The notes: generated by a model from the sequence alone, not told the origin. A stretch of 64,000 bases of DNA from Sphingomonas taxi (GCF_000764535.1 NZ_CP009572.1:99312-163311); one strand, 5' to 3'. Counted from the first letter of the stretch, positions 24,338 to 33,936 are shown. Made by a program: numbers and translations.

Positions 24338-26416
24338 ATGCCTCTTACAACCGGCTTCGTCCGTCGTTTCCGTCCGTCCGCTTTGGGGTACGTCCTTGCG
24401 ATCGGTGCCGCGCCGCTCGCCGCGGAGGCGCAGGACGTCGAGGAGGAACGCGCCGACATCGTCGTGCTCGGCACGCGCAGCACGGTCGATCGGACGCTGT
24501 CGTCCGATCCGGTGACCGAGCGGATGTCGCAGTCGAGCCGCTCGCTCGAACACGACGTCCTGCAAGCGGCGGGCACGTACCGGCTCAGCGATGCGCTGGA
24601 GCTGGTCAGCGGCTTCAGCCAGCAGAACAATCGCGGCGGTGTCCTCGACAATTTCGCCATCCGCGGCTTTCTCGGCACGCCCGATGGCGGCGCCGAATTC
24701 TACGTCGACGGCTTCGTCGCCAATCGCGGCATGGCGCCGCCCCGTGATCCCGCGACGGTCGAGCGGATCGAGGTGCTGAAAGGGCCCGCGGGTGCCGTCT
24801 TCGGCGACGTCGATCCGGGCGCGCGGGTCAACATCGTCAGCAAGGTGCCGCGCTTCTCGTCGCATGCGCATGCTGCCGTCACCTACGGATCGTTCGATAC
24901 GCGCCGGGCCGAGCTCGATGCGACGGGGCCGATCAGCGACACTCTGGCCGCACGGATCGTCGTCGCGGCGGAGGACAGCGACGGCTGGCGCGATACCGTC
25001 TCGCTCCGGCGCCGCATCGTCTCGCCATCGCTGACCTGGCAGCCCAGCGCGGCGGTTCGCCTGACCTATCTCGGCGAGATCATGCGGTTCGACACGCCGT
25101 TCGATCGCGGCATCCCCGCCGTCGGCGACGATGCCAATGCGCTGCCGCGCTCCAATTATTACGGCGAGCCGGCGAACGGCGTCACGCGGTTCCGCAATAT
25201 GCGCCATCAGCTCACCGGCCTCGCGCGGCTCGACACCCGCTGGACGCTGAACGGCGGTGTCGTGTGGCGGACGGGATCGCTCAAGGGCTTTTCCGCGGAT
25301 CAGTCGCGGATCGTCGGCACGCAGCTATGGCGCCAGCGCCGGTCGCGCGACTTTGCCGTCGACGATCTGTCCGCACGGCTGGAACTCGCCGGCGACGTCG
25401 GACGGCACCGCGTGAGCCTCGGGCTGAAGGGCTATCGCCTGACCTATGGCGAGCGCTGGATGCGCCGCAATCCCACCGGGGCGGCGCCCTATGCGGTCGA
25501 TCTGTACGATCCTGCGCCAACCTATGGCGCGATCGCCGCGCCGCTTCTGCCCTTCACCAACAACGACGAGCGCCGCTGGGCCGGCACGCTCTACGTGCAG
25601 GACATGTGGGACGCGACCGATCGGCTCACCCTCGTCGGTGGGGCCAGGATCGATCCCTATCGCCAGACGATCGTCAACAACACCACGGGCGGTACCGGAC
25701 GCACCGTCGACGCGCCGGTCAAGTTCCGCGCCGGCGCGCGTTATGCGGTGGACGACCATGTCTCCGTCCACGCCAATTGGGGTGAGTCCTTCCTCCTCAA
25801 CTCGGGCACCGGCCGGACCGGGGAGGGGTTCGCCCCCGAACAGGCGCGCGGCTATGAAGTGGGCGTTGCCGGACGCTGGCAAGGACTGGACGTCGGCCTG
25901 ACCTGGTTCGACATTGCGAAGACGAACATCCTGACCACCGATCCCATCGACGCCGGGTTCAATGCGCCGGTGGGCGAGTTGAACAGCCGGGGTGTCGAGG
26001 TCGACGCCTCGCTGCGCCTGGGGCAGCGCTGGCAGGTCGTCGCCAATTACGCCTGGGTCGATGCACGCAACGACGACGCGGCCTTCGCGACGCCGCGGGT
26101 CCTCGGCGTTCCCGCCCATGCCGGCACCGTGTTCGTGGTGCACCACCTGCCGCTGGCGAACCGCACATGGCAGCTCAGCGGCGGCATCGGCTATGTCGGC
26201 GACCGCGCCGGATCGCTCGACGCCGTGCCGCTGGTGCTGCCCGACTACGTCAAGGCGAAGGCCGCGATCGAGGCGCCGGTGTCCGACGTGCTGCACGTCC
26301 GGCTCGAAGCGGACAACCTCTTCGACGCCCGCTATGCCGCAAGTTCCTACAGCAGGTTGTGGGTCTTCCCCGGCGCACCGCGAACGGTGCGCGCGTCCTT
26401 GCGGATCGGGCTCTGA
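24338..26416 (+). CDS. TonB-dependent siderophore-type receptor
   Basis: A 692-residue receptor. The signal peptide ends PLAAEAQ, and ADIVVLGTRS is the TonB-box-like segment. The plug has NFAIRGFLGTPDGGAEFYVDG, VERIEVLKGPAGAVFGDVDPGARVNIVSK, characteristic of FhuA/FoxA-type siderophore receptors. The barrel ends VRASLRIGL. GGAGA five bases before the ATG at 24338 decides the start over earlier in-frame codons. It is divergent from the S41 peptidase. No siderophore synthesis or ABC transporter genes are nearby, suggesting uptake of siderophores made by others. Confidence 0.9.
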   Translation: MPLTTGFVRRFRPSALGYVLAIGAAPLAAEAQDVEEERADIVVLGTRSTVDRTLSSDPVTERMSQSSRSLEHDVLQAAGTYRLSDALELVSGFSQQNNRGGVLDNFAIRGFLGTPDGGAEFYVDGFVANRGMAPPRDPATVERIEVLKGPAGAVFGDVDPGARVNIVSKVPRFSSHAHAAVTYGSFDTRRAELDATGPISDTLAARIVVAAEDSDGWRDTVSLRRRIVSPSLTWQPSAAVRLTYLGEIMRFDTPFDRGIPAVGDDANALPRSNYYGEPANGVTRFRNMRHQLTGLARLDTRWTLNGGVVWRTGSLKGFSADQSRIVGTQLWRQRRSRDFAVDDLSARLELAGDVGRHRVSLGLKGYRLTYGERWMRRNPTGAAPYAVDLYDPAPTYGAIAAPLLPFTNNDERRWAGTLYVQDMWDATDRLTLVGGARIDPYRQTIVNNTTGGTGRTVDAPVKFRAGARYAVDDHVSVHANWGESFLLNSGTGRTGEGFAPEQARGYEVGVAGRWQGLDVGLTWFDIAKTNILTTDPIDAGFNAPVGELNSRGVEVDASLRLGQRWQVVANYAWVDARNDDAAFATPRVLGVPAHAGTVFVVHHLPLANRTWQLSGGIGYVGDRAGSLDAVPLVLPDYVKAKAAIEAPVSDVLHVRLEADNLFDARYAASSYSRLWVFPGAPRTVRASLRIGL

Positions 26417-26418
26417 CC

Positions 26419-26435
26419 ACGCCGACGCACGGCGT
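26419..26435 (+). terminator. Short hairpin after the siderophore-type receptor
   Basis: ACGCCG pairs with CGGCGT across a 5-base loop and is followed by TTCG, three bases after the stop. It is a short stem, so only moderately convincing. It also overlaps the end region of the small minus-strand gene. Confidence 0.35.
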
Positions 26436-26440
26436 TTCGT

Positions 26441-26581
26441 CTAAGCGAAATTACCCAGTTTATCGGCCTCGTCATCGGGCAGATCATGCTCCGCCGGACT
26501 GTCGTTCGGCATGCCGGTGCCCGGCTCGGTGGACATATCGCCGGGGTCGGGCTCGTTGCCCGGAATGCGGATCGGGTTCAT
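26441..26581 (-). CDS. Small acidic protein, 46 residues
   Basis: Reads MNPIRIPGNEPDPGDMSTEP and continues GTGMPNDSPAEHDLPDDEAD KLGNFA. It is Pro/Asp/Glu-rich with no hydrophobic core, so probably disordered. AGAGGACGAGACG precedes the ATG. It is convergent with the receptor gene, with 24 bases between stops. No family is recognised; short acidic proteins of this kind are common in sphingomonads and often expressed under stress, but nothing here proves it. Confidence 0.6.
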   Translation of the reverse strand: MNPIRIPGNEPDPGDMSTEPGTGMPNDSPAEHDLPDDEADKLGNFA

Positions 26582-26761
26582 CGTCTCGTCCTCTGCTGTA
26601 CCGTGCAAACGCACGAGCGCGCAGAAACGGCACCGACGGTCCGGCGCGCGAAGGGGGCCAGTCGCCCGTTCGGCTAACGTCCTGATGAATAATGCGTCAT
26701 CATCGCCGGTTCGGCTTGCCGGTGGCGAACGTGCGGTGCAGGGGCTGCGGCCCGGGAGATC

Positions 26762-26778
26762 ATGTTACACTATAACAT
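26762..26778. promoter_or_regulatory. Zur box upstream of a TonB-dependent receptor
   Basis: ATGTTACACTATAACAT is an almost perfect palindrome that matches the zinc-uptake regulator consensus ATGTTATANTATAACAT at 15 of 17 positions. It ends 11 bases before the receptor start codon and would block the ribosome region or promoter when zinc is plentiful. It strongly suggests that the receptor is induced by zinc shortage. Confidence 0.7.
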
Positions 26779-26789
26779 AGGGGACGCCG

Positions 26790-28940
26790 ATGCGACCTGC
26801 CCTGATCGTAAGCCTGCTGCCGTTCCTCGCCCCGTCGATCGCCCGCGCGCAGGATGCGCCGGCGCCGGTGCCGCCCGCAACCGCGCCGGCCGCGCAGACC
26901 GGCGATGCGGGTGCGGGCACCGACATCGTCGTCACCGGCCAGCGGCTCGATGCGGCGCGCGCGCATATCCAGCCGAGCCTCGGCGCGACCAGCTACGAGA
27001 TGACCAGCGCGACGATCCAGGCGCTGCCGGGCGGCGAGAACCAGCAGTTCAACCAGATCCTGCTGCAATTGCCCGGCGTGGTGCAGGACGGCTTCGGCCA
27101 GTTCCACGTCCGCGACGATCATAACGGCCTGCAATATCGCATCAACGGCACCATCCTGCCCGAAGGGCTGGCGGTGTTCGGCCAGACGCTGTCGCCGCGC
27201 CTCGTCGACAAGCTCGAATTGCTCACCGGCGCGCTGCCCGCGCAATATGGCCTGCGCAGCGCGGGGATCATCGATATCACCACCAAGAGCGGGCTGTTCC
27301 AGAACGGCGGCACCGTGTCGCTGTACGGCGGCAGCCACGACACGATCGAGCCGAGCTTCACCTATGGCGGCTCGACCGGGCGGACCAATTACTTCGTCTC
27401 GGGCGACTATCGCCACGACGCGCTCGGCATCGAGAGCGTCGACGGCCGGTCGAACCCGGTGCACGACGATACCGACCAATATCAGGGCTTCGCCTATGTC
27501 GATCACATCCTGAACGACAACAACCGCATCTCGTTCGTCGGCGGCTATTCGAACCAATGGTTCCAGATCCCCAATCCGGTCGGCGCGCAGCCCGACGGGA
27601 CCTGGTCGGTCGGCGGCCGCACCGCCTTTCCGAGCGAGGCGCTCGACGAGCGCCAGCTCGAACGCACCGGCTTCGGGCAGCTCAGCATCCTCCACGACGC
27701 AGAGCCGCTGACCGTGCAGGCGTCGGTGTTCGGCCGCTATTCGTCGCTGCGCTATCGCCCCGACGTGCTCGGCGAACTGCTGTTCAACGGCCAGGCGCAG
27801 GCGGCGCTCAAGCAGGATTTCATGATCGGCGCGCAGACCGACGCGGTCTACCATCTCGGCAGCGCGCACACGCTGCGCGGCGGCCTGCTCGCCAGCCGCG
27901 ACCGCAGCACCAGCGCGACGCAGACCAACGTCTTCCCGGTCGACGACGACGGCGCGCAGGCGGGCGAGCCGATCGTGATCGCCGATCGCGCCGCCAAGAC
28001 CGCGGTGACGCTGAGCGGCTATCTGCAGGACGAATGGGCGTTCGCGCGCACGCTGACGCTCAACTATGGCGCGCGCTACGACCATTATGCCGGCTATCGC
28101 ACCGAGAACCAGCTCAGCCCGCGCGCCAATCTGGTCTGGCAGCCCGATGCCCGCTTCACCGGCCATATCGGCTATGCGCGCTATTTCGTGCCGCCGCCCT
28201 TCGAGAATGTCGCGGTGACCAGCGTCGCCTCGCTCGCCGGCACCAGCGCCTATCCGGCGGTCACCACCGACACGACGCCATTCGCCGAGCGCCAGCATTA
28301 TTTCGACGCCGGCTTCCAGATGAAGCCCGATGCGCATCTCACCTGGGGCATCGACGCTTATTACCGCATCTCGAAGAACCTGATCGACGAGGGCCAGTTC
28401 GGCGCACCGATCATCCTGACGCCGTTCAACTATGCGCAGGGGCGGATCGGCGGGATCGAGGCGAATGCGAGCTACGCCCGCGGGCCGTGGAGCGTGTACG
28501 CCAATTTCGCCGCGGCCAAGGCGAAGGGGCGCGACATCGTCTCGAGCCAGTTCAGCTTCGGCGCCGACGATCTCGCCTATATCGCCGACCATTACATCTA
28601 TCTCGATCACGACCAGAGCTACACCGGCTCGGGCGGCCTGTCCTATGCGATGCGCACGGGCGCGCTGGCCGGGACCAAGCTGGGCGGCAGCCTGCTCTAC
28701 GGTTCGGGCCTGCGCACCGACGGTGCGGTGCCGAACGGCGCCAAATTGTCGCCCTATGCGCAGGTCAACCTGACCGCGAGCCACCATTTCACCGCGCCCA
28801 ACGTCGACGTGCGCTTCGACGTCATCAACGTCGCCGACCATAAATATGAGATCCGCGATGGCGGCGGGGTCGGCGTCGGCGCGCCGCAATATGGCCCGCG
28901 GCGCGGCGTCTTCTTCGGGGTCAGCAAGGCGTTCGGCTGA
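26790..28940 (+). CDS. TonB-dependent receptor, probably zinc-responsive (ZnuD-like)
   Basis: A 716-residue receptor. The signal peptide ends APSIARAQ; GTDIVVTGQRL is the TonB-box region. The plug is unusual: ENQQFNQILLQLPGVVQDGFGQFHVRDDHNG and ALPAQYGLRSAGIIDITTKSG. His-containing segments (FHVRDDHNG, HYFDAGF, DHYIYLDHDQS) could contact metal. The barrel ends GVFFGVSKAFG. AGGGGA precedes the ATG. With the Zur box directly upstream, uptake of zinc or a zinc complex is the best guess, as known for zinc-regulated receptors in Caulobacter and Neisseria. The assignment to zinc is inferred from the site. Confidence 0.88.
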   Translation: MRPALIVSLLPFLAPSIARAQDAPAPVPPATAPAAQTGDAGAGTDIVVTGQRLDAARAHIQPSLGATSYEMTSATIQALPGGENQQFNQILLQLPGVVQDGFGQFHVRDDHNGLQYRINGTILPEGLAVFGQTLSPRLVDKLELLTGALPAQYGLRSAGIIDITTKSGLFQNGGTVSLYGGSHDTIEPSFTYGGSTGRTNYFVSGDYRHDALGIESVDGRSNPVHDDTDQYQGFAYVDHILNDNNRISFVGGYSNQWFQIPNPVGAQPDGTWSVGGRTAFPSEALDERQLERTGFGQLSILHDAEPLTVQASVFGRYSSLRYRPDVLGELLFNGQAQAALKQDFMIGAQTDAVYHLGSAHTLRGGLLASRDRSTSATQTNVFPVDDDGAQAGEPIVIADRAAKTAVTLSGYLQDEWAFARTLTLNYGARYDHYAGYRTENQLSPRANLVWQPDARFTGHIGYARYFVPPPFENVAVTSVASLAGTSAYPAVTTDTTPFAERQHYFDAGFQMKPDAHLTWGIDAYYRISKNLIDEGQFGAPIILTPFNYAQGRIGGIEANASYARGPWSVYANFAAAKAKGRDIVSSQFSFGADDLAYIADHYIYLDHDQSYTGSGGLSYAMRTGALAGTKLGGSLLYGSGLRTDGAVPNGAKLSPYAQVNLTASHHFTAPNVDVRFDVINVADHKYEIRDGGGVGVGAPQYGPRRGVFFGVSKAFG

Positions 28941-29019
28941 CGCCCAGCGCGGGCCGCATCGGGCAGATCCCTGACACCTTTGTCATTTGCCTGACCGTAG
29001 CGGCGACAGCATCCTCCTC

Positions 29020-29041
29020 CCGCCCGCAGCACCGCGGGCGG
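29020..29041 (+). promoter_or_regulatory. Hairpin overlapping the ribosome binding site of the protease gene
   Basis: CCGCCCGC pairs with GCGGGCGG across a six-base loop. The 3' arm runs into GGAGAG, the ribosome binding site of the gene starting at 29052. It could act as a weak terminator for the upstream receptor or limit translation of the downstream gene. Confidence 0.35.
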
Positions 29042-29051
29042 AGAGTGCCGC

Positions 29052-30797
29052 ATGTCCTTCGCCCGGCTCGCCCTGCTGTCACTGGCCCTCGCGATGCCCG
29101 GCACTGCCTGGGCGAAATGCGAGGTCGCGCAGCTCGCCGACCTCAAGGTGACGATGGTCGGCGAGAAGCCGATGGTCGACGCGCAGGTCAATGGCCAGCC
29201 GGTGCGCTTCGTCGCCGACAGCGGTGCCTTCTTCAGCAGCATCTCGCCGGGCAACGCCAGGCAATTGGGCCTGTCGCTGTCGCTGCTGCCACCCGGCTAT
29301 CAGATCCGCGGCGTCGGCGGCAGCGCACAGGCCGAGCTGGCACGGGTCAGGACGCTGACGCTCGCCGGTATCCCGCTGCACGATGTCCCCTTCATCGTCG
29401 GCGGCAGCGAAGTGGGGCCGGGCACCGGACTGCTCGGCCAGAACGTGCTCGGCATCGGCGATGTCGAATATGACCTCGGCCATGGTGCGATCCGGCTGCT
29501 GCGTCCCAAGGGCTGCGCGCACGTCGATTTCGCATATTGGGCGGGCGGACGGCCGGTATCGGAGCTGGCGATCCTGCCGCGCGACGTCCACCAGCCGCAT
29601 ACGATCGCTACCGTGCTACTCAACGGCGCCAAGATCCGCGCGGTCTTCGACACCGGAGCCGGAAGCACGATCCTGTCGCTGGCCGCCGCGGCACGCGCCG
29701 GCATCACGCCGACCAGCCCCGGGGTCGTCGCCGCGGGCTATAGCCACGGCATCGGCCGCCACGTCGTACAGACCTGGCTCGCGCCGTTCGATGCGCTCAC
29801 CATCGGCGGGGAGCAGATCCACCGCACCAAGCTGCGCATCGGCGATATCGGCCTCGATGCCGACATGCTGATCGGGGCCGATTTCTTCCTGTCGCACCGC
29901 ATCTACGTCGCCAATGCCGACCATCGCATGTTCTTCACCTACGATGGCGGGCCGGTGTTCAACGTCACTCCCGCGCGCGCGGTCGATCAGAATGGCGCCG
30001 TGCTTGCGTTGCCCGCGACGACGCTCGATCCCAAGGACGATGCCGGTCTGGCGCAGCGCGCCATGGTGTTCGCCGCGCGCCACCAATATTCCCAGGCCGA
30101 CGCCGACCTTACCGAGGCGATCCGGCTCGCGCCGCAGCAGGGCCATTATTACTACCAGCGCGCCACCGTACGGCTGATGGAGCGGCAGACCGGCGCGGCG
30201 CACGACGATCTCGACAAGGCGCTGGCGCTCACCCCGGACGATGCCGAGGCGCACGTGCTGCGCGCGCGGATGCGGCTGGCGGCGCACGACCGCCCCGCCG
30301 CGACCGAGGATATCGAGGCGGCGGATCGCGCCGCCCCCGCAGCGTCGGACCTGCGGCTGGCGCTCGGCGCGCTCTATGGCGACATCGACCGGTTCGATAG
30401 CGCCGTCGCGCAGTTCGACGGCTGGCTCCACGTCCATCCCGACGACAGTCGCAAGCCGGTCGCGCTCAACGATCGCGCCTGGGTGCGCGCGCTTGCCGGT
30501 CGCGATCTTGCTGCGGCGCTCTCGGATGCCGACAGCGCAATCCGCCAGCGCCGCGACAATCCGCGCTTTTTCGACACGCGCGGGCTGATCCGGCTGCGGA
30601 TGGGCGATTACGCCAAAGCGGTCGAGGATTATGCGGCGAGCCTCGCGCTGGCGCCGCGCGACGCCTGGTCGCTCTATGGCCGCGGTCTCGCCGAACGCCA
30701 TCTCGGCCAGACGAATGCGGCCGACACCGACCGCGCCGCGGCGCTAAAGATCGCCCCGCATCTCAACGAACGCTTCCGGCTGCTCGGCATCAATTGA
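29052..30797 (+). CDS. Exported protein with two retroviral-type aspartic protease domains and TPR repeats
   Basis: A 581-residue protein. A signal peptide (LALLSLALAMPGTAWA) is followed by two pepsin-like single-lobe domains. The first (about 30-150) has the motif VADSGAFFSSI, the second (about 190-300) VFDTGAGSTIL. Each also has the psi-loop hydrophobic-Gly segment (LLGQNVLGIGD, LIGADFFLSHR). Residues 330-575 are tetratricopeptide repeats (e.g. YSQADADLTEAIRLAP, YAKAVEDYAASLALAP). In two-domain aspartic proteases both Asp act together, so one chain may form an intramolecular dimer. The first motif has Ser for Thr (DSG). TPRs suggest a periplasmic partner. Substrate unknown. Confidence 0.82.
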   Translation: MSFARLALLSLALAMPGTAWAKCEVAQLADLKVTMVGEKPMVDAQVNGQPVRFVADSGAFFSSISPGNARQLGLSLSLLPPGYQIRGVGGSAQAELARVRTLTLAGIPLHDVPFIVGGSEVGPGTGLLGQNVLGIGDVEYDLGHGAIRLLRPKGCAHVDFAYWAGGRPVSELAILPRDVHQPHTIATVLLNGAKIRAVFDTGAGSTILSLAAAARAGITPTSPGVVAAGYSHGIGRHVVQTWLAPFDALTIGGEQIHRTKLRIGDIGLDADMLIGADFFLSHRIYVANADHRMFFTYDGGPVFNVTPARAVDQNGAVLALPATTLDPKDDAGLAQRAMVFAARHQYSQADADLTEAIRLAPQQGHYYYQRATVRLMERQTGAAHDDLDKALALTPDDAEAHVLRARMRLAAHDRPAATEDIEAADRAAPAASDLRLALGALYGDIDRFDSAVAQFDGWLHVHPDDSRKPVALNDRAWVRALAGRDLAAALSDADSAIRQRRDNPRFFDTRGLIRLRMGDYAKAVEDYAASLALAPRDAWSLYGRGLAERHLGQTNAADTDRAAALKIAPHLNERFRLLGIN

Positions 30798-30832
30798 AAA
30801 GGGGCCCGCCGGAACGTCCGGCAGGCCTCTTT
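30798..30832. terminator. Bidirectional terminator between protease and large receptor
   Basis: AAAGGGGCCCGCCGG pairs with CCGGCAGGCCTCTTT (13 of 15 pairs) over a five-base loop. The A and T flanks give a U-run on either strand. It starts directly at the protease stop and serves both convergent genes. Confidence 0.8.
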
Positions 30833-30849
30833 CAGGTCTGGTTGTAGGC

Positions 30850-33800
30850 TTAGAAGTTGATCGTCGTGCCGATCGCGATGTTGCGGCCCAGCGAGTCGTA
30901 ACGCTGGGGGATGGTGTTGCTGCGTGCCAGGCTGATATTGTACGAATCCGGCACGATCGGCGGGCTCTTGTCGAGCAGGTTGTTGGCGATCAGGCGCAGC
31001 GCGAACTGCTTGGCGATCGCGAAGTTGAGCGCCAGGTCGAAATAGTTCTGCGGCGCGACGCGATAGTAATTGGTCAGCGCCCGCTCCGGGGTGCCGCCGA
31101 TCGCCGGATCGCCCGAATTGTTGGCGTTGGTCAGCGAGCCGACATAGCGCCAGTTGAACGAGGCGCTGAACTTCTTGTCCATCGTCGTATAGGTGGTGCG
31201 CAGGCCATGGCTCCACTTGGGGATCAGCTGGCCGCAGCCGTTGCCGTAATAGCCCGCGCAATTGCGCTCGGGCTGCACCGGCGAATCCTGGCCGCCGGCG
31301 AAGGTGGTCAGCGAGCCGTTGAAGCCGAAGTCGAGACGGCCGATCGTGTCGAGGTCGAGCGCATATTGCGCCTGGAAGTCCCAGCCCTGCGCGATCGAGG
31401 TGTAATAGTTCGTCGTGCCTTGGCGGATATAGCCGGTGGTCGCGTTCGTCCCGTTGGCGAAGAGCGTGCCGGTGGTCGGGTTGCGGACGATGCCCTGACA
31501 GAAGAACTGGTCGCCGCCCGAGCGCAGGCAGCCATCGGTGTAATAGCTATAGTCGTTGTAGCCGAGGGAGTTGTCGATCTTGATCCGGTAACGGTCGACC
31601 GAGAAGACCAGCCCCTTGATGAAGCGCGGCTTGACCACCAGGCCGTAGGTCTGGGTGTAGGCGGTCTCCGGATCGGCGGTGAAGCCGCCCGAGCGCACCG
31701 AACAGGCGGCCGTGCCGTTCGGCGTGGTGCCGTTGCTGCACAACAGCGTCTGGCTGCCATACAGCGCGTCCGACAGGCCGGTCGCGCGGCACACTTCGCG
31801 CGAGGCGATCGGCGCGCCATAGGTCACGCCATTGGCGCCGGTGGTGACGGTGGGTGCGCAGAAGTCGTTGAACGTGCCCGAACCGCCGCCTGCGAACTCG
31901 ATGTTGCTCGCCTGACGGATCTCGACGACGGTCGGCGCGCGCTGCGCCTTGTTGAACGAGGCGCGGAAGGTCAGGTCGCGGACCGGGGCGTAGACGCCCT
32001 CGACCTTCCAGGTGTTGAAGGTGCTCGGGTTGCTGCTGTACTTGGAGACGCGATAGCCGCCGTTGAGCTGGACCAGTTCGGCGAACGGCTTGTGCTCGAC
32101 CAGCGGCGCCTGCACCTCGATATTGGCTTCCCAGACGTCCTGGCTGAGATAGGTGTCATTGCCACCGAGCGCGCTGCGATAGGCGGCGTCGGCGCGCGAC
32201 GACAGTGTGTCCTTGCGATATTCGGTGCCGAGCGCGATCGCCAGACCCTGTTCGGCGAACGGCGAGGTGATGCCGTATTTGCCGAGGTCGCCGGTCATAT
32301 TGGCCTGGACGTCGTACAGCGTACCGGTGGTCACCGAGGTGCCGGTGCCGAACAGATAGTTGATCAGCGCAGGGTCGGTGTTGCCGGCGCTGAAGATGTC
32401 GAACGGCACGCAGCCCGCCGCGCCGCTCGCGCAGGTCGGTGCCGCCGCGGTGCCGCCGACGTTGACCGCATTCTGCAGATTGCCGGGGATGCCGAAGCTC
32501 GGGATGTAATCCTGATGGTTGCGCGCGTAGACGCCGCCCACGTCATAGGTCCAGGCATCGCCGACCTTGCCGCGGACACCGCCGGTCAGGCGGACGCCGG
32601 TGTTGACATAGGTATCCGGCCGGTCGCTGTTCTCGCCGAGGCGATAGGCGAGCGTGACGGGCACGCTGGTGGTACCGGCGCCGCAGCCGATCGTGGTCGC
32701 CTGCGTGCCCGACAGATACGGGTTGCTGCAATTGACGTTGACGGTGCCGCTCGCGATCGTCGGATAGTTGTTGTACGATTTGTCGCGGAACCAGATCCCC
32801 GACGCATAGAGTTCGGCCTCGGGGGCGAGTTCGAGCGTGGCGAAGCCGCCGGCGTTCACCCGCTCGGACGGCCGCTGATAGGCATAGCCGCTGAAATAGT
32901 TCGACGCGTTGCCGGGGCCTGCGGCGAACGGCACGAAATTGCGCGAGCCGTCGGGATTGTTGACGAACTGTCCGCCGGCGTTGGCGCCCGCCTGCGGCGT
33001 GATCAGACCGCTGGTCGAGCTGCTCGGGGTCAGGCCGCACGACAGCGGACCGTTGAGCTGCAGCTGGGTGATGTAGCAGCCCGCGTTCGACCGCGAGGTG
33101 AGGGGGACCTCGTCGGTCTTGCGATAATTGACGAAGCCGCTGAGGTGGAGCTTGCCGTCGAGCAGCTTGGTGCCGGCGGTCAGCGTCACGTCGGCACGGC
33201 CGCCGTCGTTGGTCAGGCCGCGCGGGCTGCCGAAACCGGCGGCACGGGCGAGCGGCGAGACGATCGTGTCCTTGTTGTTGTGATTGTAGAAATTGTAATT
33301 GGCGTCGAGCTGGACGCCCTCGAAGTCCTTGCGCAGGACGAAGTTGACGACGCCGGCGACCGCGTCCGAACCATAGACCGACGAGGCACCGCCGGTGAGC
33401 ACGTCGACGCGCTCGAGCAGCGACGGCGGGATGATGCCGACGTCCTGGCCGTTCTGCGTGCCGAGGCGCTTGCCGTCGATCAGCACCAGCGTCCGCTCGA
33501 AGCCGAGCGTGCGCAGCTTGATGCGCTGGCGACCGTCGGAATCGTTGTAGGTCTGCTGGCTGTCGGGTGCGACCTGCGGCAGGCGGTTGAGCACGTCCTC
33601 GACGTTGACCGGCGCCTGCGCGCGGATGTCCTGCTGCGTGACCGAGGTAATCGGCGCGGCCGAGGTGACGTTGGGGCGGTTGATGCGCGTGCCGGTGACG
33701 ACGATCTCGCCCGAGCTGGGCGCATCACCCGACTGGCCGGCGATCGCCGCGGCGCGGGTGTCGGAGGCGACCTCGGCATCGGCGCCGGGCTGCGGATCGG

Positions 33801-33936
33801 CCTGCGCCGCCTGCGTGACGGCATCGGGCGAGGCCGGATTCGGGGTCGCGGCAGGCGCCTGTTGCGCCATCGCCGGGAGGGTCCAAAGCCCCATCGCACC
33901 GATCAATGCGATACGCGAAACCGAGTGAATCAACAC
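30850..33936 (-). CDS. Large TonB-dependent receptor (1028 residues)
   Basis: A long receptor with extended extracellular loops. The signal peptide is LIHSVSRIALIGAMGLWTLPAMAQ. The linker is rich in Ala/Pro/Asp. The plug has GEIVVTGTRINRP, VEDVLNRLPQVAPD, LVLIDGKRLG and VDVLTGGASSVYGSDAVAGVVNFVL, the class typical of sphingomonad and Xanthomonas receptors for saccharides, peptides or other organics. Several Cys pairs occur in loops (NVNCSNPYLSG..IGCG; CASGAAGC). I chose the GTG at 33936, preceded by GGGAGAG; the upstream ATG at 33999 gives no better signal peptide. The C-terminus is AIGTTINF. Confidence 0.9.
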   Translation of the reverse strand: MLIHSVSRIALIGAMGLWTLPAMAQQAPAATPNPASPDAVTQAAQADPQPGADAEVASDTRAAAIAGQSGDAPSSGEIVVTGTRINRPNVTSAAPITSVTQQDIRAQAPVNVEDVLNRLPQVAPDSQQTYNDSDGRQRIKLRTLGFERTLVLIDGKRLGTQNGQDVGIIPPSLLERVDVLTGGASSVYGSDAVAGVVNFVLRKDFEGVQLDANYNFYNHNNKDTIVSPLARAAGFGSPRGLTNDGGRADVTLTAGTKLLDGKLHLSGFVNYRKTDEVPLTSRSNAGCYITQLQLNGPLSCGLTPSSSTSGLITPQAGANAGGQFVNNPDGSRNFVPFAAGPGNASNYFSGYAYQRPSERVNAGGFATLELAPEAELYASGIWFRDKSYNNYPTIASGTVNVNCSNPYLSGTQATTIGCGAGTTSVPVTLAYRLGENSDRPDTYVNTGVRLTGGVRGKVGDAWTYDVGGVYARNHQDYIPSFGIPGNLQNAVNVGGTAAAPTCASGAAGCVPFDIFSAGNTDPALINYLFGTGTSVTTGTLYDVQANMTGDLGKYGITSPFAEQGLAIALGTEYRKDTLSSRADAAYRSALGGNDTYLSQDVWEANIEVQAPLVEHKPFAELVQLNGGYRVSKYSSNPSTFNTWKVEGVYAPVRDLTFRASFNKAQRAPTVVEIRQASNIEFAGGGSGTFNDFCAPTVTTGANGVTYGAPIASREVCRATGLSDALYGSQTLLCSNGTTPNGTAACSVRSGGFTADPETAYTQTYGLVVKPRFIKGLVFSVDRYRIKIDNSLGYNDYSYYTDGCLRSGGDQFFCQGIVRNPTTGTLFANGTNATTGYIRQGTTNYYTSIAQGWDFQAQYALDLDTIGRLDFGFNGSLTTFAGGQDSPVQPERNCAGYYGNGCGQLIPKWSHGLRTTYTTMDKKFSASFNWRYVGSLTNANNSGDPAIGGTPERALTNYYRVAPQNYFDLALNFAIAKQFALRLIANNLLDKSPPIVPDSYNISLARSNTIPQRYDSLGRNIAIGTTINF

